Part shown: piece by piece, positions 25,481-36,279 of the stretch
Numbering within the stretch: the stretch's first letter is position 1
Layout: the number at the start of each line of letters is the position of its first letter
Origin: Mycobacterium sp. SMC-4
GTDB taxonomy: Bacteria > Actinomycetota > Actinomycetes > Mycobacteriales > Mycobacteriaceae
Assembly (NCBI RefSeq): GCF_025263265.1
Contig: NZ_CP079869.1
Span: 4,650,001-4,714,000, forward strand
Direction: 5' to 3'
Length of the DNA stretch: 64,000 nucleotides
The notes under the pieces: generated by a model
Told to the model about the DNA's origin: nothing
The model's database searches: none
The model's input: the letters and a program-made list of their open reading frames with translations, nothing else
Made by a program: the position numbers and the translations under genes

Positions 25481-27026
25481 AAGGTCGCCTGAGCGCCGAG
25501 GCGTTGTCGTTGTCGTTGACGGTCTGCAGCGGGATTCCGGTGCGCGCGGCGGTGGCCAGCATGTGCTCGACGACGTTCTTGCCCAGCGCGGTCTCCCCGG
25601 GCAGTTCGATCGGGTAGTTGCCGTCGAAGCAGGCCGAACACAGCCGTGAGGCGGGTTGCTCGGTGGCTGCGATCATGCCCTGCTGGGAGATGTAGCCCAG
25701 CGTGTCCGCACCGATGGCGTGCCGGACGGCCTCGAGCATCTCGACAGGGTCGGCGTCGGCGTTGGCGGCGTTGGCGATCAATTCCGCCGGGGTCGCGAAG
25801 TCGATGCCGTAGAAGCAGGGCCATTTCACCGGCGGCGAGGCGATGCGCACGTGGACTTCGACCGCCCCGGCCTCGCGCAGCATCCGCACCAGCGCGCGCT
25901 GGGTGTTGCCGCGCACGATCGAGTCGTCGACGACGATCAGCCGTTTGCCGCGAATGACTTCTTTGAGCGGATTGAGCTTGAGCCGGATGCCGAGCTGGCG
26001 GATGGTCTGCGACGGCTGGATGAAGGTGCGCCCCACATAGGCGTTCTTCATCAGTCCCTGACCGAACGGGATCCCGGACTCCTGCGCGTAGCCCACCGCG
26101 GCGGGCGTGCCGGATTCGGGGACGCCGATCACCAGGTCGGCCTCGACGGGCTTCTCGCGGGCCAACCGGCGGCCGATGTCGACGCGGGTGGCGTGCACGG
26201 AGCGGCCGACGATCGTGCTGTCCGGGCGGGCCAGGTAGACGTATTCGAACACACAGCCTTTCGGCGACGGCGGCGCGAAGCGGCTCGAGCGCACACCGTC
26301 GGCGTCGATCGCCAACAGCTCACCCGGTTCAATGTCGCGGACGAACGACGCGCCAACGATGTCGAGCGCGGCGGTCTCCGAGGCCACCACCCAGCCGCGG
26401 TCCAGCCGGCCCAGCGACAACGGCCGCACGCCGTAGGGGTCGCGCGCGGCGTAGAGGGTGTTCTCGTCCATGAAGGTCAGGCAGAACGCACCCCGCACGG
26501 TGGGCAGCAGTTCCAGGGCTGCCTGCTCCAGCGATGAGTCCGCGGCGCCATGGGCCAGCAGGGCACCCAGGATGTCGGAGTCGGTGGTGGCCGCCGCGGC
26601 CCCGCGCGGGCCCACCAGGCCTTCCTCGCGGGCGCGGGCGGCCAGTTCGGTGGTGTTGACCAGGTTTCCGTTGTGGCCCAGCGCCACTCCGGTACCTGCG
26701 GCGGTGTTGCGGAACACCGGCTGAGCGTTTTCCCAGGTGGTCGAACCGGTGGTGGAGTAGCGGCAGTGTCCGATGGCCACGTGGCCCGGCATCGCGGCCA
26801 GCGTCTGCTCGTCGAACACCTGACTGACCAGGCCGAGGTCTTTGAAGACCAGCACCTGCGAACCGTCGGCGACCGCGATGCCCGCAGCCTCCTGGCCTCT
26901 GTGCTGCAGCGCATACAGGCCGTAGTACGTGAGCTTGGCCACTTCCTCACTGGGCGCCCAGACGCCGAATACGCCGCACTCTTCTTTGGGCTCGTGGTCC
27001 ACGTCGGCGGACTGGTCGTCGGTCAC
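25479..27026 (-). CDS. purF: Amidophosphoribosyltransferase PurF
   Basis: This 515-residue PurF performs the first committed purine step (PRPP + Gln to phosphoribosylamine). A short propeptide precedes nucleophile Cys 17 (EECGVFGVW), so it should be processed. The Ntn glutaminase domain comes first, then a phosphoribosyltransferase domain with VVDDSIVRGNT. Cys residues in the C-terminal part (RLCSACFDG) fit the Fe-S type PurF of Bacillus. The GTG start is used. Confidence 0.95.
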   Translation of the reverse strand: MTDDQSADVDHEPKEECGVFGVWAPSEEVAKLTYYGLYALQHRGQEAAGIAVADGSQVLVFKDLGLVSQVFDEQTLAAMPGHVAIGHCRYSTTGSTTWENAQPVFRNTAAGTGVALGHNGNLVNTTELAARAREEGLVGPRGAAAATTDSDILGALLAHGAADSSLEQAALELLPTVRGAFCLTFMDENTLYAARDPYGVRPLSLGRLDRGWVVASETAALDIVGASFVRDIEPGELLAIDADGVRSSRFAPPSPKGCVFEYVYLARPDSTIVGRSVHATRVDIGRRLAREKPVEADLVIGVPESGTPAAVGYAQESGIPFGQGLMKNAYVGRTFIQPSQTIRQLGIRLKLNPLKEVIRGKRLIVVDDSIVRGNTQRALVRMLREAGAVEVHVRIASPPVKWPCFYGIDFATPAELIANAANADADPVEMLEAVRHAIGADTLGYISQQGMIAATEQPASRLCSACFDGNYPIELPGETALGKNVVEHMLATAARTGIPLQTVNDNDNASALRRP

Positions 27027-27065
27027 AATCAGGCTGCTCCCTGGGGGCTGTGGGTGACGTGAACC

Positions 27066-27087
27066 AGTCTACGGTCAGAAACGACCG
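27066..27087 (-). promoter_or_regulatory. purF -10 box with adjacent inverted repeat
   Basis: TAGACT on the minus strand (27071-27066) is flanked on its upstream side by CGGTC-N6-GACCG (27072-27087). The repeat would overlap the -10/-35 spacer, so it could be an operator. The regulator is unknown. Confidence 0.35.
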
Positions 27088-27120
27088 AAATGAGAATCGA
27101 ACACGGATTGAGGAGTTCTC

Positions 27121-28383
27121 GTGCAACCGGTCACGGCACCGACCTGGAACCTGGCCACCCGAATCGGCTTTCGGTTCGCCGTCGTCTATTTCGGATTGTT
27201 CTGCCTGATCTATGCACAGATCACGTTCGTCTTCACCGGCTTGTTGTGGAATCTGCTGCCGGATTCCGGCGTGCTGTGGCAGATGATTGCGCTGGAGCCG
27301 CTGACGCGCCGGGTGGGACGCACGGTGTTCGGCATCGATGCCGCGCTCAACCCGATGTCGGGCAGCGGCGACCAGGCGGCGATCTGGGTCCTGATGTTCT
27401 GCTTGTTCGTCATCGCCGTGGTCGCGACGATCGGGTGGTCGGTGCTCGATCGCCGCCGCACCGCGTATCCGCGGCTGGCGGCGTGGTTCACCGTATTCCT
27501 GCGCCTGTGTCTGGGCGGACAGATGCTGTTCTACGGTTTCGCCAAACTCATCCCCACGCAGATGCCCAGTCCGCCGTTGGCGGCACTGCTCGAGCCGTTC
27601 GGCAACCTGAGTCCGGCGGGGGTGCTATGGCTGCAGGTCGGCACGTCGCTGCCGTACCAGATCGCGTTGGGATCGGTCGAGGTACTGGCCGGGTTGCTGT
27701 TGTTCGTCCCGGCGACAGCCACCGCGGGAGCGCTGGTCAGCGTGGTCGCCACGGCCCAGATCTTTCTGCTCAACATGACCTTCGACGTGCCGGTGAAAAT
27801 CCTGTCGTCCCACCTTCTGTTGATCAGCCTGCTGTTGGTGGCTCCGCATGCGCGTCGGCTGGGCGCTGCGGTGCTCGGTCGCGCCACCGGCGAGGAGCGG
27901 CGCAGACCACTGTTGTCGTCGCCGCGGGCCGACCGCGTCGCCGCGGTCGTGCAGGTCGCACTGGGGCTGTGGGTGGCCGCGGGGTGTCTGTTGCTCAGCG
28001 TGCAGCTCTGGCAGCAGAGCGGGGGCGGGCGGCCCAAACCCGAGCTGTACGGGATCTGGTCGACGACGGAGTTCATCTCCGATGAAAAGCGTTGGCAACG
28101 ACTGGTGTTCGACACTCCCGGGATCCTCACCTATCAGCTGACCGACGGGGAGCTGGTCGATGTGCCGGCATCGCACATCGATGACACGCTGGTGCTGTCC
28201 GACCAGTCCGGGGAACCGATGGCCAGATTCACCATCGTCCGTGACGGCGCGGATCGGCTGCGGTTGACCGGCGAACTCGAAGGCCGCCCCGCCACGATCG
28301 TGCTGCAACGCGTCCCGTTGGACGAGTTCACGCTGCACAGCCGGGGGTTCCGCTGGGTGCAAGAAGAGCCGTTCTTCGGCTGA
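27121..28383 (+). CDS. DoxX-like multi-pass membrane protein
   Basis: This is a 420-residue protein with around seven membrane helices (20-45, 95-115, 130-150, 175-205 and so on) and DoxX-like features (LRLCLGGQMLFYGFAKLIP). A C-terminal soluble domain (from about 300) begins LYGIWSTTEFISDEK. DoxX-family proteins act in redox and membrane processes, but the function of this fused form is unknown. GAGGAG precedes the GTG. Confidence 0.65.
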   Translation: MQPVTAPTWNLATRIGFRFAVVYFGLFCLIYAQITFVFTGLLWNLLPDSGVLWQMIALEPLTRRVGRTVFGIDAALNPMSGSGDQAAIWVLMFCLFVIAVVATIGWSVLDRRRTAYPRLAAWFTVFLRLCLGGQMLFYGFAKLIPTQMPSPPLAALLEPFGNLSPAGVLWLQVGTSLPYQIALGSVEVLAGLLLFVPATATAGALVSVVATAQIFLLNMTFDVPVKILSSHLLLISLLLVAPHARRLGAAVLGRATGEERRRPLLSSPRADRVAAVVQVALGLWVAAGCLLLSVQLWQQSGGGRPKPELYGIWSTTEFISDEKRWQRLVFDTPGILTYQLTDGELVDVPASHIDDTLVLSDQSGEPMARFTIVRDGADRLRLTGELEGRPATIVLQRVPLDEFTLHSRGFRWVQEEPFFG

Positions 28384-28385
28384 CC

Positions 28386-28775
28386 TCACTCCGAGAGCGA
28401 AACCACCGGTAGTGCGGACGCGATCTCCGCCGCTCGTGAACCCGACAGCCGTAGCATCCCGGCGGCTGAGGCGTAGTCGACCGTCAGCAACCCGGTCGCC
28501 AGTAACAGCCAGGTGCGTGGATCGGTCTCCACGACGTTGGGGGGATTGCCACGGGTGTGTCTGGGCCCTTCGATGCACTGCACGGCCACAAACGGCGGAA
28601 TCCGCACCTCCACTGCGGCGCCCGGTGCCACCGCGGCCACGGTCCGGGCGGTGCAGCGCACCGCCTCGGCCAGGTGTGCGCGGTCCGGCGCCGTGAGGGT
28701 GTCGTCACGCAGCCAGTCGGCAAGTCGGGCTACGGCGGCGCGGGTCTGTGCCGGGTCGACGCTACGGCGGGCCAT
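28386..28775 (-). CDS. Sterol carrier family protein
   Basis: This 129-residue protein has RCTARTVAAVAPGAAVEVRIPPFVAVQC, TRGNPPNVVETDPRTWLLLATG, and a C-terminal helix, matching the mycobacterial family annotated as sterol carrier. It may bind a lipid-like ligand, but evidence is by family name only. It diverges from the oxidoreductase gene across 93 bp holding a SoxR-like operator, and a copy of the half-site with its flank lies 3 bp before its ATG. Confidence 0.65.
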   Translation of the reverse strand: MARRSVDPAQTRAAVARLADWLRDDTLTAPDRAHLAEAVRCTARTVAAVAPGAAVEVRIPPFVAVQCIEGPRHTRGNPPNVVETDPRTWLLLATGLLTVDYASAAGMLRLSGSRAAEIASALPVVSLSE

Positions 28776-28830
28776 GATTGAGGTTCTCAGAGTGTCGGAT
28801 CGGCGGCGCAACCCACCCCACCGCGAGGCC

Positions 28831-28861
28831 TTGACCTCAACTGCCATTGAGGTTCTACGTT
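28831..28861 (+). promoter_or_regulatory. MerR/SoxR-type promoter (19-bp spacer with operator)
   Basis: TTGACC (28831-28836), a 19-bp spacer and TACGTT (28856-28861). ACCTCAA-CTGCCA-TTGAGGT (28834-28853) is a perfect palindrome filling the spacer. Its core CCTCAA-N6-TTGAGG has the same half-sites as the E. coli soxS operator. Seven nt separate the -10 box from the ATG at 28869. The 10-bp half-site TTGAGGTTCT recurs at 28778-28787. Confidence 0.6.
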
Positions 28862-28868
28862 GGGTCGC

Positions 28869-29336
28869 ATGACGTTCACCAGCTACGAAATCGATTTCAT
28901 GAGCCACACCGAACTCGGCCGGTTGGCCACCATCCAGCCGGACGGCACCCCGCAGAACAGCCCGGTGGGTTTCACCTTCAACGCCGCGCTGGGCACCATC
29001 GACATCTACGGCTATCAGATGGCCAAGAGCCGCAAGTACCGCAACATTGCGGGTAATCCCAAGGTGGCGTTCGTCATTGACGACATCACCGCACGTGATC
29101 CCTGGCGGGTGCGGTGCCTGGAAATCCGTGGAACCGCCGAACAGGTGACGCTCGGCGATGCGCCGCGCGAACCGAACGGGGATCCGCTCGACACCGCGAT
29201 CATCCGCATCACACCGCGGCGGGTGATCAGTTTCGGTATCGACGACCAGCGGACCGAGCCGCACCAGTTGACCGCTCACGTGCGGAACTTCGACACTCCG
29301 GAGCCGGTTGCGGCCGGGTCGCCGCGACGCCGCTGA
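28869..29336 (+). CDS. PPOX-class F420/FMN-dependent oxidoreductase
   Basis: This 155-residue split-barrel flavin/F420 oxidoreductase has LGRLATIQPDGTPQNSPVGFTF and MAKSRKYRNIAGNPKVAFVIDD, typical of Rv1155-like F420-dependent enzymes. It binds a deazaflavin or flavin and reduces an unknown substrate. The ATG at 28869 fits a leaderless transcript. The 3' end overlaps the CPBP gene by 61 bp on the opposite strand. Confidence 0.8.
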   Translation: MTFTSYEIDFMSHTELGRLATIQPDGTPQNSPVGFTFNAALGTIDIYGYQMAKSRKYRNIAGNPKVAFVIDDITARDPWRVRCLEIRGTAEQVTLGDAPREPNGDPLDTAIIRITPRRVISFGIDDQRTEPHQLTAHVRNFDTPEPVAAGSPRRR

Positions 29337-29947
29337 ACGGCCAGCGCCGCTACGGCGCCGGCCTCGTTGACGGCCAGATGCGCCAGCATCGGCGCCGCCA
29401 CACTGCCGGAAACGGCGTGCAGCCACGAGAACATCCATCCCGCCGCAGCGGTCACCGCGACGGTGCCCGGCACTGATTCGCCGGTGGCGCGGGCGTCGGG
29501 CACATGGCTGAGGCCGAACACCAGCGCCGCCAGGATCCGCCCGGCCCGCGGGCCGAACGCCTTGGTGGCCGCGCTGCCCAGCACCGCTCGGTAGGCGACC
29601 TCCTCTGACCACACGGTGCCCAACGGAATGCGCAGCAACAGCCATCGGCTCGGCGCTGCCGGCAGGTCGCGTTGGGCCATGCCGCTGCGGACGACGGGAT
29701 TGGCGGTGGCTGCAGCGATTGCGAGCACCACCGGCACCGACACGGCACCACCCCAGCGCAGGCCGGCCCACAGCTGTGGCGGCCGCAGCCCGAGCTCGGC
29801 GGGGGTTGCAGAGGCCAGCGCGGCACCCATCACCGCGTGCGGCAACGGGTGCCAGCGCGCGGGCAGCCTCGGCGACAGCGCGCTCCAGGACAGCAGTGCG
29901 CCCGACAATCCCAGAGCCCGCACCACTGTCTTGGTGTCTTTGGTCAT
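29276..29947 (-). CDS. CPBP-family intramembrane glutamic protease
   Basis: This 223-residue protein has about six membrane helices and the CPBP (Abi/Rce1) motifs: EExxxR (SEEVAYRAVL), FxxxH (FGLSHVP) and HxxxN (LAHLAVN). The family cleaves or processes membrane peptides. Its ATG overlaps the preceding hydrolase stop by four bases (ATGA), so it is co-translated with it. Substrate unknown. Confidence 0.8.
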   Translation of the reverse strand: MTKDTKTVVRALGLSGALLSWSALSPRLPARWHPLPHAVMGAALASATPAELGLRPPQLWAGLRWGGAVSVPVVLAIAAATANPVVRSGMAQRDLPAAPSRWLLLRIPLGTVWSEEVAYRAVLGSAATKAFGPRAGRILAALVFGLSHVPDARATGESVPGTVAVTAAAGWMFSWLHAVSGSVAAPMLAHLAVNEAGAVAALAVQRRRGDPAATGSGVSKFRT

Positions 29948-31632
29948 GTCACCGCGTCAGGGAGCCGTTCACGCAGCGCATCTCGAATGCGCTCGGTGTC
30001 GGCCGCGGTCCAGCCCGGTGGCGGCGCGACGCCGACCCAGCCATCGAGGATGTAGTCGCCGTAGTTGTGGCCGTGCCCGGCCGGCGCCGCTGACGCGTTC
30101 GGGATGTCGGCGGCCACCTGCCAGTAGGTGATGATGGGGTACCACCGCATCGAGGCGGTCCGGTCGCGGCCAGGCGGTTCGGCGAGCCAGTCGGGGCGGC
30201 TGAACAACAGATCCGGCGACCACCACACGATCGGGTCCGAGGCGTGCTGCAGGAACAGCACCCGCGTCCCGTCCCAGGGTGGTGCAGTGTCGTGGGCAAT
30301 CTCCTCCGCGCTGTTGCCCTGGGAGAAGCGCACGGTACGCCCGTTGTCGTAGCTGGGCTGGACTTCTGGTGTGCGGGGGTCGCGGCGCTCGATGATTCCG
30401 CGCCACAGCGGGCTGGCGTTGGGTGGGCCGACCCAGAGCACCGAGGAGAATCCCATCCGGGAGATGTCGGGCAGCCACTCGAACGCACCCTGACCGGCCA
30501 TCGAGCCGAGACTTTCCCCATAGAGCAGTAAACGCGGGCGGCGGTCGGGGGGCAGTTGAGACCAGCGCTGTTGCACGGCGTCGATCATCATCCGGCCTGA
30601 ACGCATCGAGTTGTCCTGATCACCCAGGAACGAAATCCAGCTCGGCAGAAAGGAATACTGCGAGCCGACGATCGCGGTGTCGCCGTTGTACATCAATTCC
30701 ACCGCTGCCGCTGCGACCGGATTGATCCAGCCGGTGCCGGTGGTGGGCGCGATGACGAGCACTTGGCGTTCGAATGCCCTGGTCCGCTCGAGCTCACTGA
30801 GCAGCACCGCCATCCGGGCTTCTTCGGTGTCGGCGGTTTCCAAACCGACGTAGACGCGGATGGGCTCACGGGCGGGACGGCCGTTGATCTGTTGGAGTTC
30901 CTCGGCGCTCGGTCCGCCGGTGACGAAGCTGCGGCCCTGATACCCCAGCGAGTCCCAGTCGGCGAAAGACTGTGGACTTCCTGACCTTTCGGGGTCATCG
31001 GGTTGGACGATACCCTCGGCGGTGGCCGCGTTCTGCGGCTGGAAGATGCGGTTGGCCGCGGCGAAGAATCCGCGCACCAAGACGCCGTTGACCAGGCTGA
31101 TGACCAGGATCACCACAACGGCGGTTCCGACGAACAGGGCCAGTTCGTCGGATAGTCGCCAACGCCGGATCAGGACGCGTGCCATGGTCCTGATGACGTC
31201 GATCAGCACCCGCGTCACCGCCACACATACCGCGGCCACCGCAGCGGCCAGCGCAAGGGTTCGCAGATAACTGGCGGTGGTCGGACCTGGCACCGCCATC
31301 AGTTCGGAGACCTGGCGTTGCCAACCCGCCGCGGGGACCACCATCAGTAGGCACGCACCGATCGAGCCGACAACGACGACGGTCTTGAGCAGGTAGCCGA
31401 TTCGTTTCGTTGGCGGCCACCAGCTGCGTTGGTTGAGCACGAACCGGCCGATCATCCGGCCGAGGAAAACCCCGATGCCGTAGCCGATCGCGGCGGTCAG
31501 TCCGCCGATGAAGCCACCGAGCAGCCAGTCACGGGGAAGCAGGGAGGGTGTGAGCGACAAGCAGAAGAACAGCGCTCCGAAGACCACGCCTGTGAAGTCC
31601 AGACGCAGCATCCGCCACACCCATAGGGTCAC
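29944..31632 (-). CDS. Membrane alpha/beta-hydrolase (DUF2319-like)
   Basis: This is a 562-residue protein. Several membrane helices fill the first 200 residues; the C-terminal half is an alpha/beta-hydrolase with nucleophile elbow GESLGS ([14 protein letters not shown]), and a late His in [14 protein letters not shown]. It may act as a lipase or esterase at the membrane. GTG at 31632 overlaps the purL stop (GTGA). It belongs to the purL-hydrolase-CPBP run. Confidence 0.75.
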   Translation of the reverse strand: MTLWVWRMLRLDFTGVVFGALFFCLSLTPSLLPRDWLLGGFIGGLTAAIGYGIGVFLGRMIGRFVLNQRSWWPPTKRIGYLLKTVVVVGSIGACLLMVVPAAGWQRQVSELMAVPGPTTASYLRTLALAAAVAAVCVAVTRVLIDVIRTMARVLIRRWRLSDELALFVGTAVVVILVISLVNGVLVRGFFAAANRIFQPQNAATAEGIVQPDDPERSGSPQSFADWDSLGYQGRSFVTGGPSAEELQQINGRPAREPIRVYVGLETADTEEARMAVLLSELERTRAFERQVLVIAPTTGTGWINPVAAAAVELMYNGDTAIVGSQYSFLPSWISFLGDQDNSMRSGRMMIDAVQQRWSQLPPDRRPRLLLYGESLGSMAGQGAFEWLPDISRMGFSSVLWVGPPNASPLWRGIIERRDPRTPEVQPSYDNGRTVRFSQGNSAEEIAHDTAPPWDGTRVLFLQHASDPIVWWSPDLLFSRPDWLAEPPGRDRTASMRWYPIITYWQVAADIPNASAAPAGHGHNYGDYILDGWVGVAPPPGWTAADTERIRDALRERLPDAVT

Positions 31633-33950
31633 CCGAACAACCCGGGCAGCACGCCCTCCGACGTGCGCCGCAACTCCTCGACGGTGATCGTGAACAGCCC
31701 CTGTACCTCGATGGCAGCCTGGCTGGGTTCCGGGCCCGGGTCGACGACCCCGATCCTGGTGGCGGGCAGGCCGCGAGCGTCACACATCGCGGTGAACCGG
31801 CTCTCCTCGGTGCGCGGCACCGCGACCAGCACCCGTCCGGCCGATTCGCTGAACAAGAAGACGAACGGACCGCCGCCTTCTTGAAAAGCTTCGGGAATCA
31901 CGATGCGGCAACCGGTTTCGCCGGCCAGCGCCGCCTCGATGACGGCCTGGATGAGTCCGCCCTCGGAGAGGTCATGCGCCGCCGAGATCAGGCCGTCGCG
32001 CGAGGCCGCGGTGAGCACCTCGGCCAGCAGCTGTTCGCGGGCCAGATCGACCTGGGGAGGCACCCCACCGAGGTGTCCGGCGGTGACCTGCGCCCATATG
32101 GAACCGTCGAACTCATCGCGGGTGTCACCAAGCAGGATCAGCGATTCACCGGGTTCGGTGCCCAGTGCCGTCGGGATGCGTCGCTTCACATCGTCGATGA
32201 CGCCGAGCACCCCGACCACCGGGGTGGGCAGAATTGCGGTGGCACCGGTCTGGTTGTAGAAGCTGACGTTGCCTCCGGTGACCGGGATCCCCAGGGCCGC
32301 AGCGCCATCGGCCAGCCCGCGGACGGCCTGGGAAAACTGCCACATCACGCCCGGATCCTCTGGTGAGCCGAAGTTCAGGCAGTTGGTCACCGCGACCGGG
32401 GTGGCGCCGGTGACCGCCACGTTGCGGTAGGCCTCGGCCAGGGCGAGCTGCGCACCGCTGTACGGGTCCAGCGCCGTATAGCGGCCCGACGCATCGGTGG
32501 AGATCGCGATTCCGCGGCCGGTCTGTTCGTCGACGCGAAGCACGCCACCATCGGCATGCTCGGCCAACACGGTGTTACCGCGCACGTAGCGGTCGTACTG
32601 CTCGGTGATGAACGCCCGGCTGCACAGATGTGGGCTGCTCAAGAGCTGCAGCACCGTGGCACGCAGGTCCTCGGCAGTCGACGGACGCGCCAGCCGGGCC
32701 GAGGTGTCGGCGTTGAGCGCATCCTGGGAATCGGGCCGTTGCACCGGCCGTTCGTAGACTGGACCCTCGTGGGCCACGGTGCGCGGCGGCACATCGACCA
32801 CGGTTTCGCCGTGCCAGGTGATCTCCAACCGGCCGGTGTCGGTGACCTCACCGATGACAGTGGCCAGCACATCCCACTTACGGCAGACCGCCAGGAACGC
32901 GTCGACGTTGTCGGGCGTCACGACCGCGCACATCCGCTCCTGTGATTCGCTCGACAGGATCTCGGCCGGGGTCATATTGGCCGCGCGCAGCGGCACGGTA
33001 TCCAGTTCGACCCGCATACCGCCGTCTCCTGCTGAAGCCAATTCCGATGTGGCACAAGATAATCCCGCACCGCCGAGGTCCTGAATGCCGACCACGAGAT
33101 CGCTGGCGTAGAGCTCCAGGCAGCACTCGATGAGCACCTTCTCGGTGAACGGATCGCCGACCTGAACCGAGGGCAACTTCTTTCGGCCCGCCGAACCGGA
33201 CTCGTCGCCGCCGAATGTCTCCGACGCCAGTACCGACACCCCACCGATGCCGTCGAGACCGGTGCGGGCACCGAACAGGATGATCTTGTTGCCGACACCC
33301 GACGCGAAGGCCAGGTGCAGGTCTTCTTTACGCAGAACTCCTACACACAGCGCGTTGACCAACGGATTTCCGGCATACGATGCGTCGAAGATGGTCTCTC
33401 CGCCGATGTTGGGCAGGCCCAGCGAGTTTCCGTAGCCGCCGATGCCGCGCACCACACCGTCGAGGACGCGCCGGGTATCGGGCGCGTCGGCGGGGCCGAA
33501 CCGCAGTTGGTCCATCACCGCGACCGGCCGGGCACCCATGGCCATGATGTCGCGCACGATGCCGCCCACACCGGTGGCCGCGCCCTGATACGGCTCGATG
33601 TAGGACGGGTGGTTGTGGGATTCCACCTTGAACGTGGCGGCCCAGCCGTCGCCGATGTCGACGACACCCGCGTTCTCGCCGATACCGGCCAGCATCGCCT
33701 CACGCATCTTCTCGGTGGTGGTCTCACCGAAGTAGCGCAGGTGAACCTTCGAGGACTTGTAGGAGCAGTGTTCGCTCCACATCACCGAGTACATCGCCAG
33801 CTCGGCGTCGGTAGGCCGACGTCCGAGGATCTCGCGGATCCGTTCGTATTCGTCGTCCTTGAGGCCGAGCTCGCGGTAGGGCTGGGGCTGGTCGGGGGTA
33901 GCGGTCGCCCGCTCGATGGTGTCTACCTGTTGGCTCAACCCAGACGTCAC
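31629..33950 (-). CDS. purL: Phosphoribosylformylglycinamidine synthase PurL (small type)
   Basis: This 773-residue PurL is the synthetase subunit of the PurLQS complex that makes FGAM from FGAR (step 4). It has [34 protein letters not shown] and the ATP-binding GGNVSFYNQ region. It lacks the glutaminase domain of large PurL, which is supplied by purQ and purS in the same strand and direction. The VOC and M18 genes separate it from purQ. Confidence 0.95.
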   Translation of the reverse strand: MTSGLSQQVDTIERATATPDQPQPYRELGLKDDEYERIREILGRRPTDAELAMYSVMWSEHCSYKSSKVHLRYFGETTTEKMREAMLAGIGENAGVVDIGDGWAATFKVESHNHPSYIEPYQGAATGVGGIVRDIMAMGARPVAVMDQLRFGPADAPDTRRVLDGVVRGIGGYGNSLGLPNIGGETIFDASYAGNPLVNALCVGVLRKEDLHLAFASGVGNKIILFGARTGLDGIGGVSVLASETFGGDESGSAGRKKLPSVQVGDPFTEKVLIECCLELYASDLVVGIQDLGGAGLSCATSELASAGDGGMRVELDTVPLRAANMTPAEILSSESQERMCAVVTPDNVDAFLAVCRKWDVLATVIGEVTDTGRLEITWHGETVVDVPPRTVAHEGPVYERPVQRPDSQDALNADTSARLARPSTAEDLRATVLQLLSSPHLCSRAFITEQYDRYVRGNTVLAEHADGGVLRVDEQTGRGIAISTDASGRYTALDPYSGAQLALAEAYRNVAVTGATPVAVTNCLNFGSPEDPGVMWQFSQAVRGLADGAAALGIPVTGGNVSFYNQTGATAILPTPVVGVLGVIDDVKRRIPTALGTEPGESLILLGDTRDEFDGSIWAQVTAGHLGGVPPQVDLAREQLLAEVLTAASRDGLISAAHDLSEGGLIQAVIEAALAGETGCRIVIPEAFQEGGGPFVFLFSESAGRVLVAVPRTEESRFTAMCDARGLPATRIGVVDPGPEPSQAAIEVQGLFTITVEELRRTSEGVLPGLFG

Positions 33951-33981
33951 GGCGCTAGTTTAGCCAGCTTGGCCGTGCGAC

Positions 33982-34323
33982 TCAGGCCACACAGAACGCG
34001 TTGCCCTCCGGATCGGCCATCACCACCCATTCGAACTCGGGTCCGAAGTTGTTCCGGCCGGTCTCCCTCGCTCCGAGACCGACCAGTCGAGCGACCTCGG
34101 CTTCCCGGTCCTCGGCGTGGAAATCCAGGTGCACCTTGTTCTTGCCCGGTGTCGGATCAGGCACCCGCTGGAAGCCCAGTTGGGGTACACCGTCGCGCAC
34201 CACCATGACGAATTCTCCAGGGGCGACGGCGTTTACCGACCCGCCGGCGGCTTGGGCCCACCAGGCGGCCAGTCCGTCGGGATCGACGCAGTCGAAGGTG
34301 ATCATCTCGATGCCCAATGACAT
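33982..34323 (-). CDS. VOC-family (glyoxalase/bleomycin-resistance-like) protein
   Basis: This 113-residue protein has one VOC module: MITFDCVDPDGLAAWWAQAAGG, NKVHLDFHAED and a terminal VVMADPEGNAFCV. The Glu/His metal ligands (HLDFHAED, DPEGNAF) are partly visible. VOC proteins bind a metal and a small ligand; its substrate is unknown. It sits between purL and the aminopeptidase in the same operon. Confidence 0.8.
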   Translation of the reverse strand: MSLGIEMITFDCVDPDGLAAWWAQAAGGSVNAVAPGEFVMVVRDGVPQLGFQRVPDPTPGKNKVHLDFHAEDREAEVARLVGLGARETGRNNFGPEFEWVVMADPEGNAFCVA

Positions 34324-34338
34324 GAAGACGAGCCTAGG

Positions 34339-35598
34339 TCAGACCGGTGACAAGAAGGCCGCAAGTGCTGCCGAATAGTCGGCGACATCGGCCGCACCCA
34401 TCACCTCGCGGGCGGAATGCATGGCCAGCTGTGCAGCGCCCACGTCGACGGTGGGGATCCCGGTGTTGGCCGCGGTCATCGGCCCGATGGTGGACCCGCA
34501 GGGCAGGTCGGCACGATGCTCATAGCGTTGCAGGTTCACCCCGGCCTGCTCGCAGGCCAGCGCGAAGGCCGCTGCGGTGCGTCCGTCGGTGGCGTAGCGC
34601 AGGTTGGGCTGCACTTTGAGCACCGGCCCGCCGTTGACCTCGATGAGATGGCCGGGCTCGTGGCGTTCCGGGTAGTTCGGGTGGGTGGCATGGGCCATAT
34701 CCCCGGAGGCCACCATCGAGGCGGCCAGCCGACGCAGGAAGTCCTCGCGCCCACCCCCGGCAGCCAGCGTGATGCGTTCGAGCACCGTGCGCAGCAGGTC
34801 GGACTGCGCGCCGTGGTCGGACTGCGATCCGACCTCTTCGTGGTCGAACAGCACCAGCACCGGCACCACATCGGCCTTCGAGCCGGTGGCCAGGAAGGCC
34901 TCCAAGCCCGCGTAGCAGGTGGCCTGGTTGTCCAGCCGCGGCGCGCTGACCAGCTCGTGGTCGACTCCGGCAAGTCTCGACGGGTTGATGTCGTGGGTCA
35001 TCAGGTCGAACCCGAGCACCGCATCGACATCGACATCGGCCTGAGCGGCGACGTAGCTCAGGAAGGACCGACCGCTGCTGCCGACGCCCCAGACCGCGTT
35101 GAGGTGGCGCTGCGGGTTGAGCTCGACAGCCTTGCGGTCCTCGGCGAGGTGGATGGCCAGCTGGGGCACCCGCAGAATCGGGTCGTCGACGCGCACCAAG
35201 ACGTGCTCGATCGCGGCGCCGCGTCGCACCGACAACCGTCCGCTGATGCCCAGGTCGCGGTCCAGCCAGGAGTTCAGCCACACGCCCCCGTAGGGCTGCA
35301 ACGCCACCACCTGCCAACCCGACACATACCGGTCCGGGTGCTGCTTGACCCGCAAGTTGGGGCTGTCAGTGTGGGCACCGACGATCCGGAACGGTGCTGC
35401 GGCGTCGTGACCGCCACGCCAGGCAATCAGCGAACCGGCCCGCACGACGAAAAAATCACCCGAACCCGGCCACGGATCGCTTTCCGAAAGCTCGGAGAAA
35501 CCCACGCCACGTAGCCGCTCGGCGGCGGTGGCGACGGCGTGGAACGGCGACGGCGATGCGTCGATGAACTCACAGAGTTGCTGCGCGGTGGCTGACAT
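34339..35598 (-). CDS. apeB: M18-family aminopeptidase
   Basis: This 419-residue zinc aminopeptidase has [12 protein letters not shown] with the first zinc His and Asp, [16 protein letters not shown] with the acidic catalytic/metal pair, and a C-terminal His in [19 protein letters not shown]...MHSARE. M18 enzymes trim N-terminal acidic or neutral residues and form large dodecamers. It follows purQ by 6 bp in the purine run. Confidence 0.88.
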   Translation of the reverse strand: MSATAQQLCEFIDASPSPFHAVATAAERLRGVGFSELSESDPWPGSGDFFVVRAGSLIAWRGGHDAAAPFRIVGAHTDSPNLRVKQHPDRYVSGWQVVALQPYGGVWLNSWLDRDLGISGRLSVRRGAAIEHVLVRVDDPILRVPQLAIHLAEDRKAVELNPQRHLNAVWGVGSSGRSFLSYVAAQADVDVDAVLGFDLMTHDINPSRLAGVDHELVSAPRLDNQATCYAGLEAFLATGSKADVVPVLVLFDHEEVGSQSDHGAQSDLLRTVLERITLAAGGGREDFLRRLAASMVASGDMAHATHPNYPERHEPGHLIEVNGGPVLKVQPNLRYATDGRTAAAFALACEQAGVNLQRYEHRADLPCGSTIGPMTAANTGIPTVDVGAAQLAMHSAREVMGAADVADYSAALAAFLSPV

Positions 35599-35604
35599 GG
35601 GTGG

Positions 35605-36279
35605 TCAGGACACCAAAACCGCGTCCAGCGCCGAGTAGAAGATTCCCAGGCCGTCGTCGGAAGGGCCGGTCAGCGCTTCGGTGGCGTGCTCGGGATGCGG
35701 CATCAGGCCCACGACGCGTCCGTTGGCCGAGCTGATGCCGGCGATGTCGCGCATCGAGCCGTTGAGGTTCTCCCGGTAACGGAACACCACGCGGCCTTCG
35801 CCCTCGAGTTCGTCGAGCACCCGCGCCTCGGCGACGTAGCGGCCCTCACCGGATTTCAGCGGCACCAGCAGGTCGGCGCCCTGCTCATAGCGCGTCGTCC
35901 ACGCCGTCGTCGTCGCGGTCACCTGCAGCCAGGTGTCTCGGCAGATGAAGTGCAGGCCGGCGTTGCGGGTCAGCGCGCCGGGCAGCAGCCCGGCCTCGCA
36001 GAGCACCTGGAACCCGTTGCAGATCCCGAGCACGGGCATGCCGCGCTCGGCGCCGGCAATGACCTCGCCCATCACCTGCGCGAACTTGGCGATCGCGCCG
36101 GCACGCAGGTAGTCGCCGTAGGAGAAGCCGCCGGGAACGATCACCGCGTCGACGCCTTTGAGGTCGACGTCGGCGTGCCACAGGCTGACCGCCTCGCCGC
36201 CGGCCAGCCGGACCGCGCGGGCGGCGTCGATGTCGTCCAGCGTCCCCGGAAATGTGATGACACCCACTCGCGGGCTCAT
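35605..36279 (-). CDS. purQ: Phosphoribosylformylglycinamidine synthase PurQ (glutaminase)
   Basis: This 224-residue class I glutamine amidotransferase has the nucleophile Cys in GICNGFQVL and a terminal His/Glu pair (MPHPEHATE). It feeds ammonia to PurL. The ATG overlaps the purS stop by four bases. Confidence 0.95.
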   Translation of the reverse strand: MSPRVGVITFPGTLDDIDAARAVRLAGGEAVSLWHADVDLKGVDAVIVPGGFSYGDYLRAGAIAKFAQVMGEVIAGAERGMPVLGICNGFQVLCEAGLLPGALTRNAGLHFICRDTWLQVTATTTAWTTRYEQGADLLVPLKSGEGRYVAEARVLDELEGEGRVVFRYRENLNGSMRDIAGISSANGRVVGLMPHPEHATEALTGPSDDGLGIFYSALDAVLVS

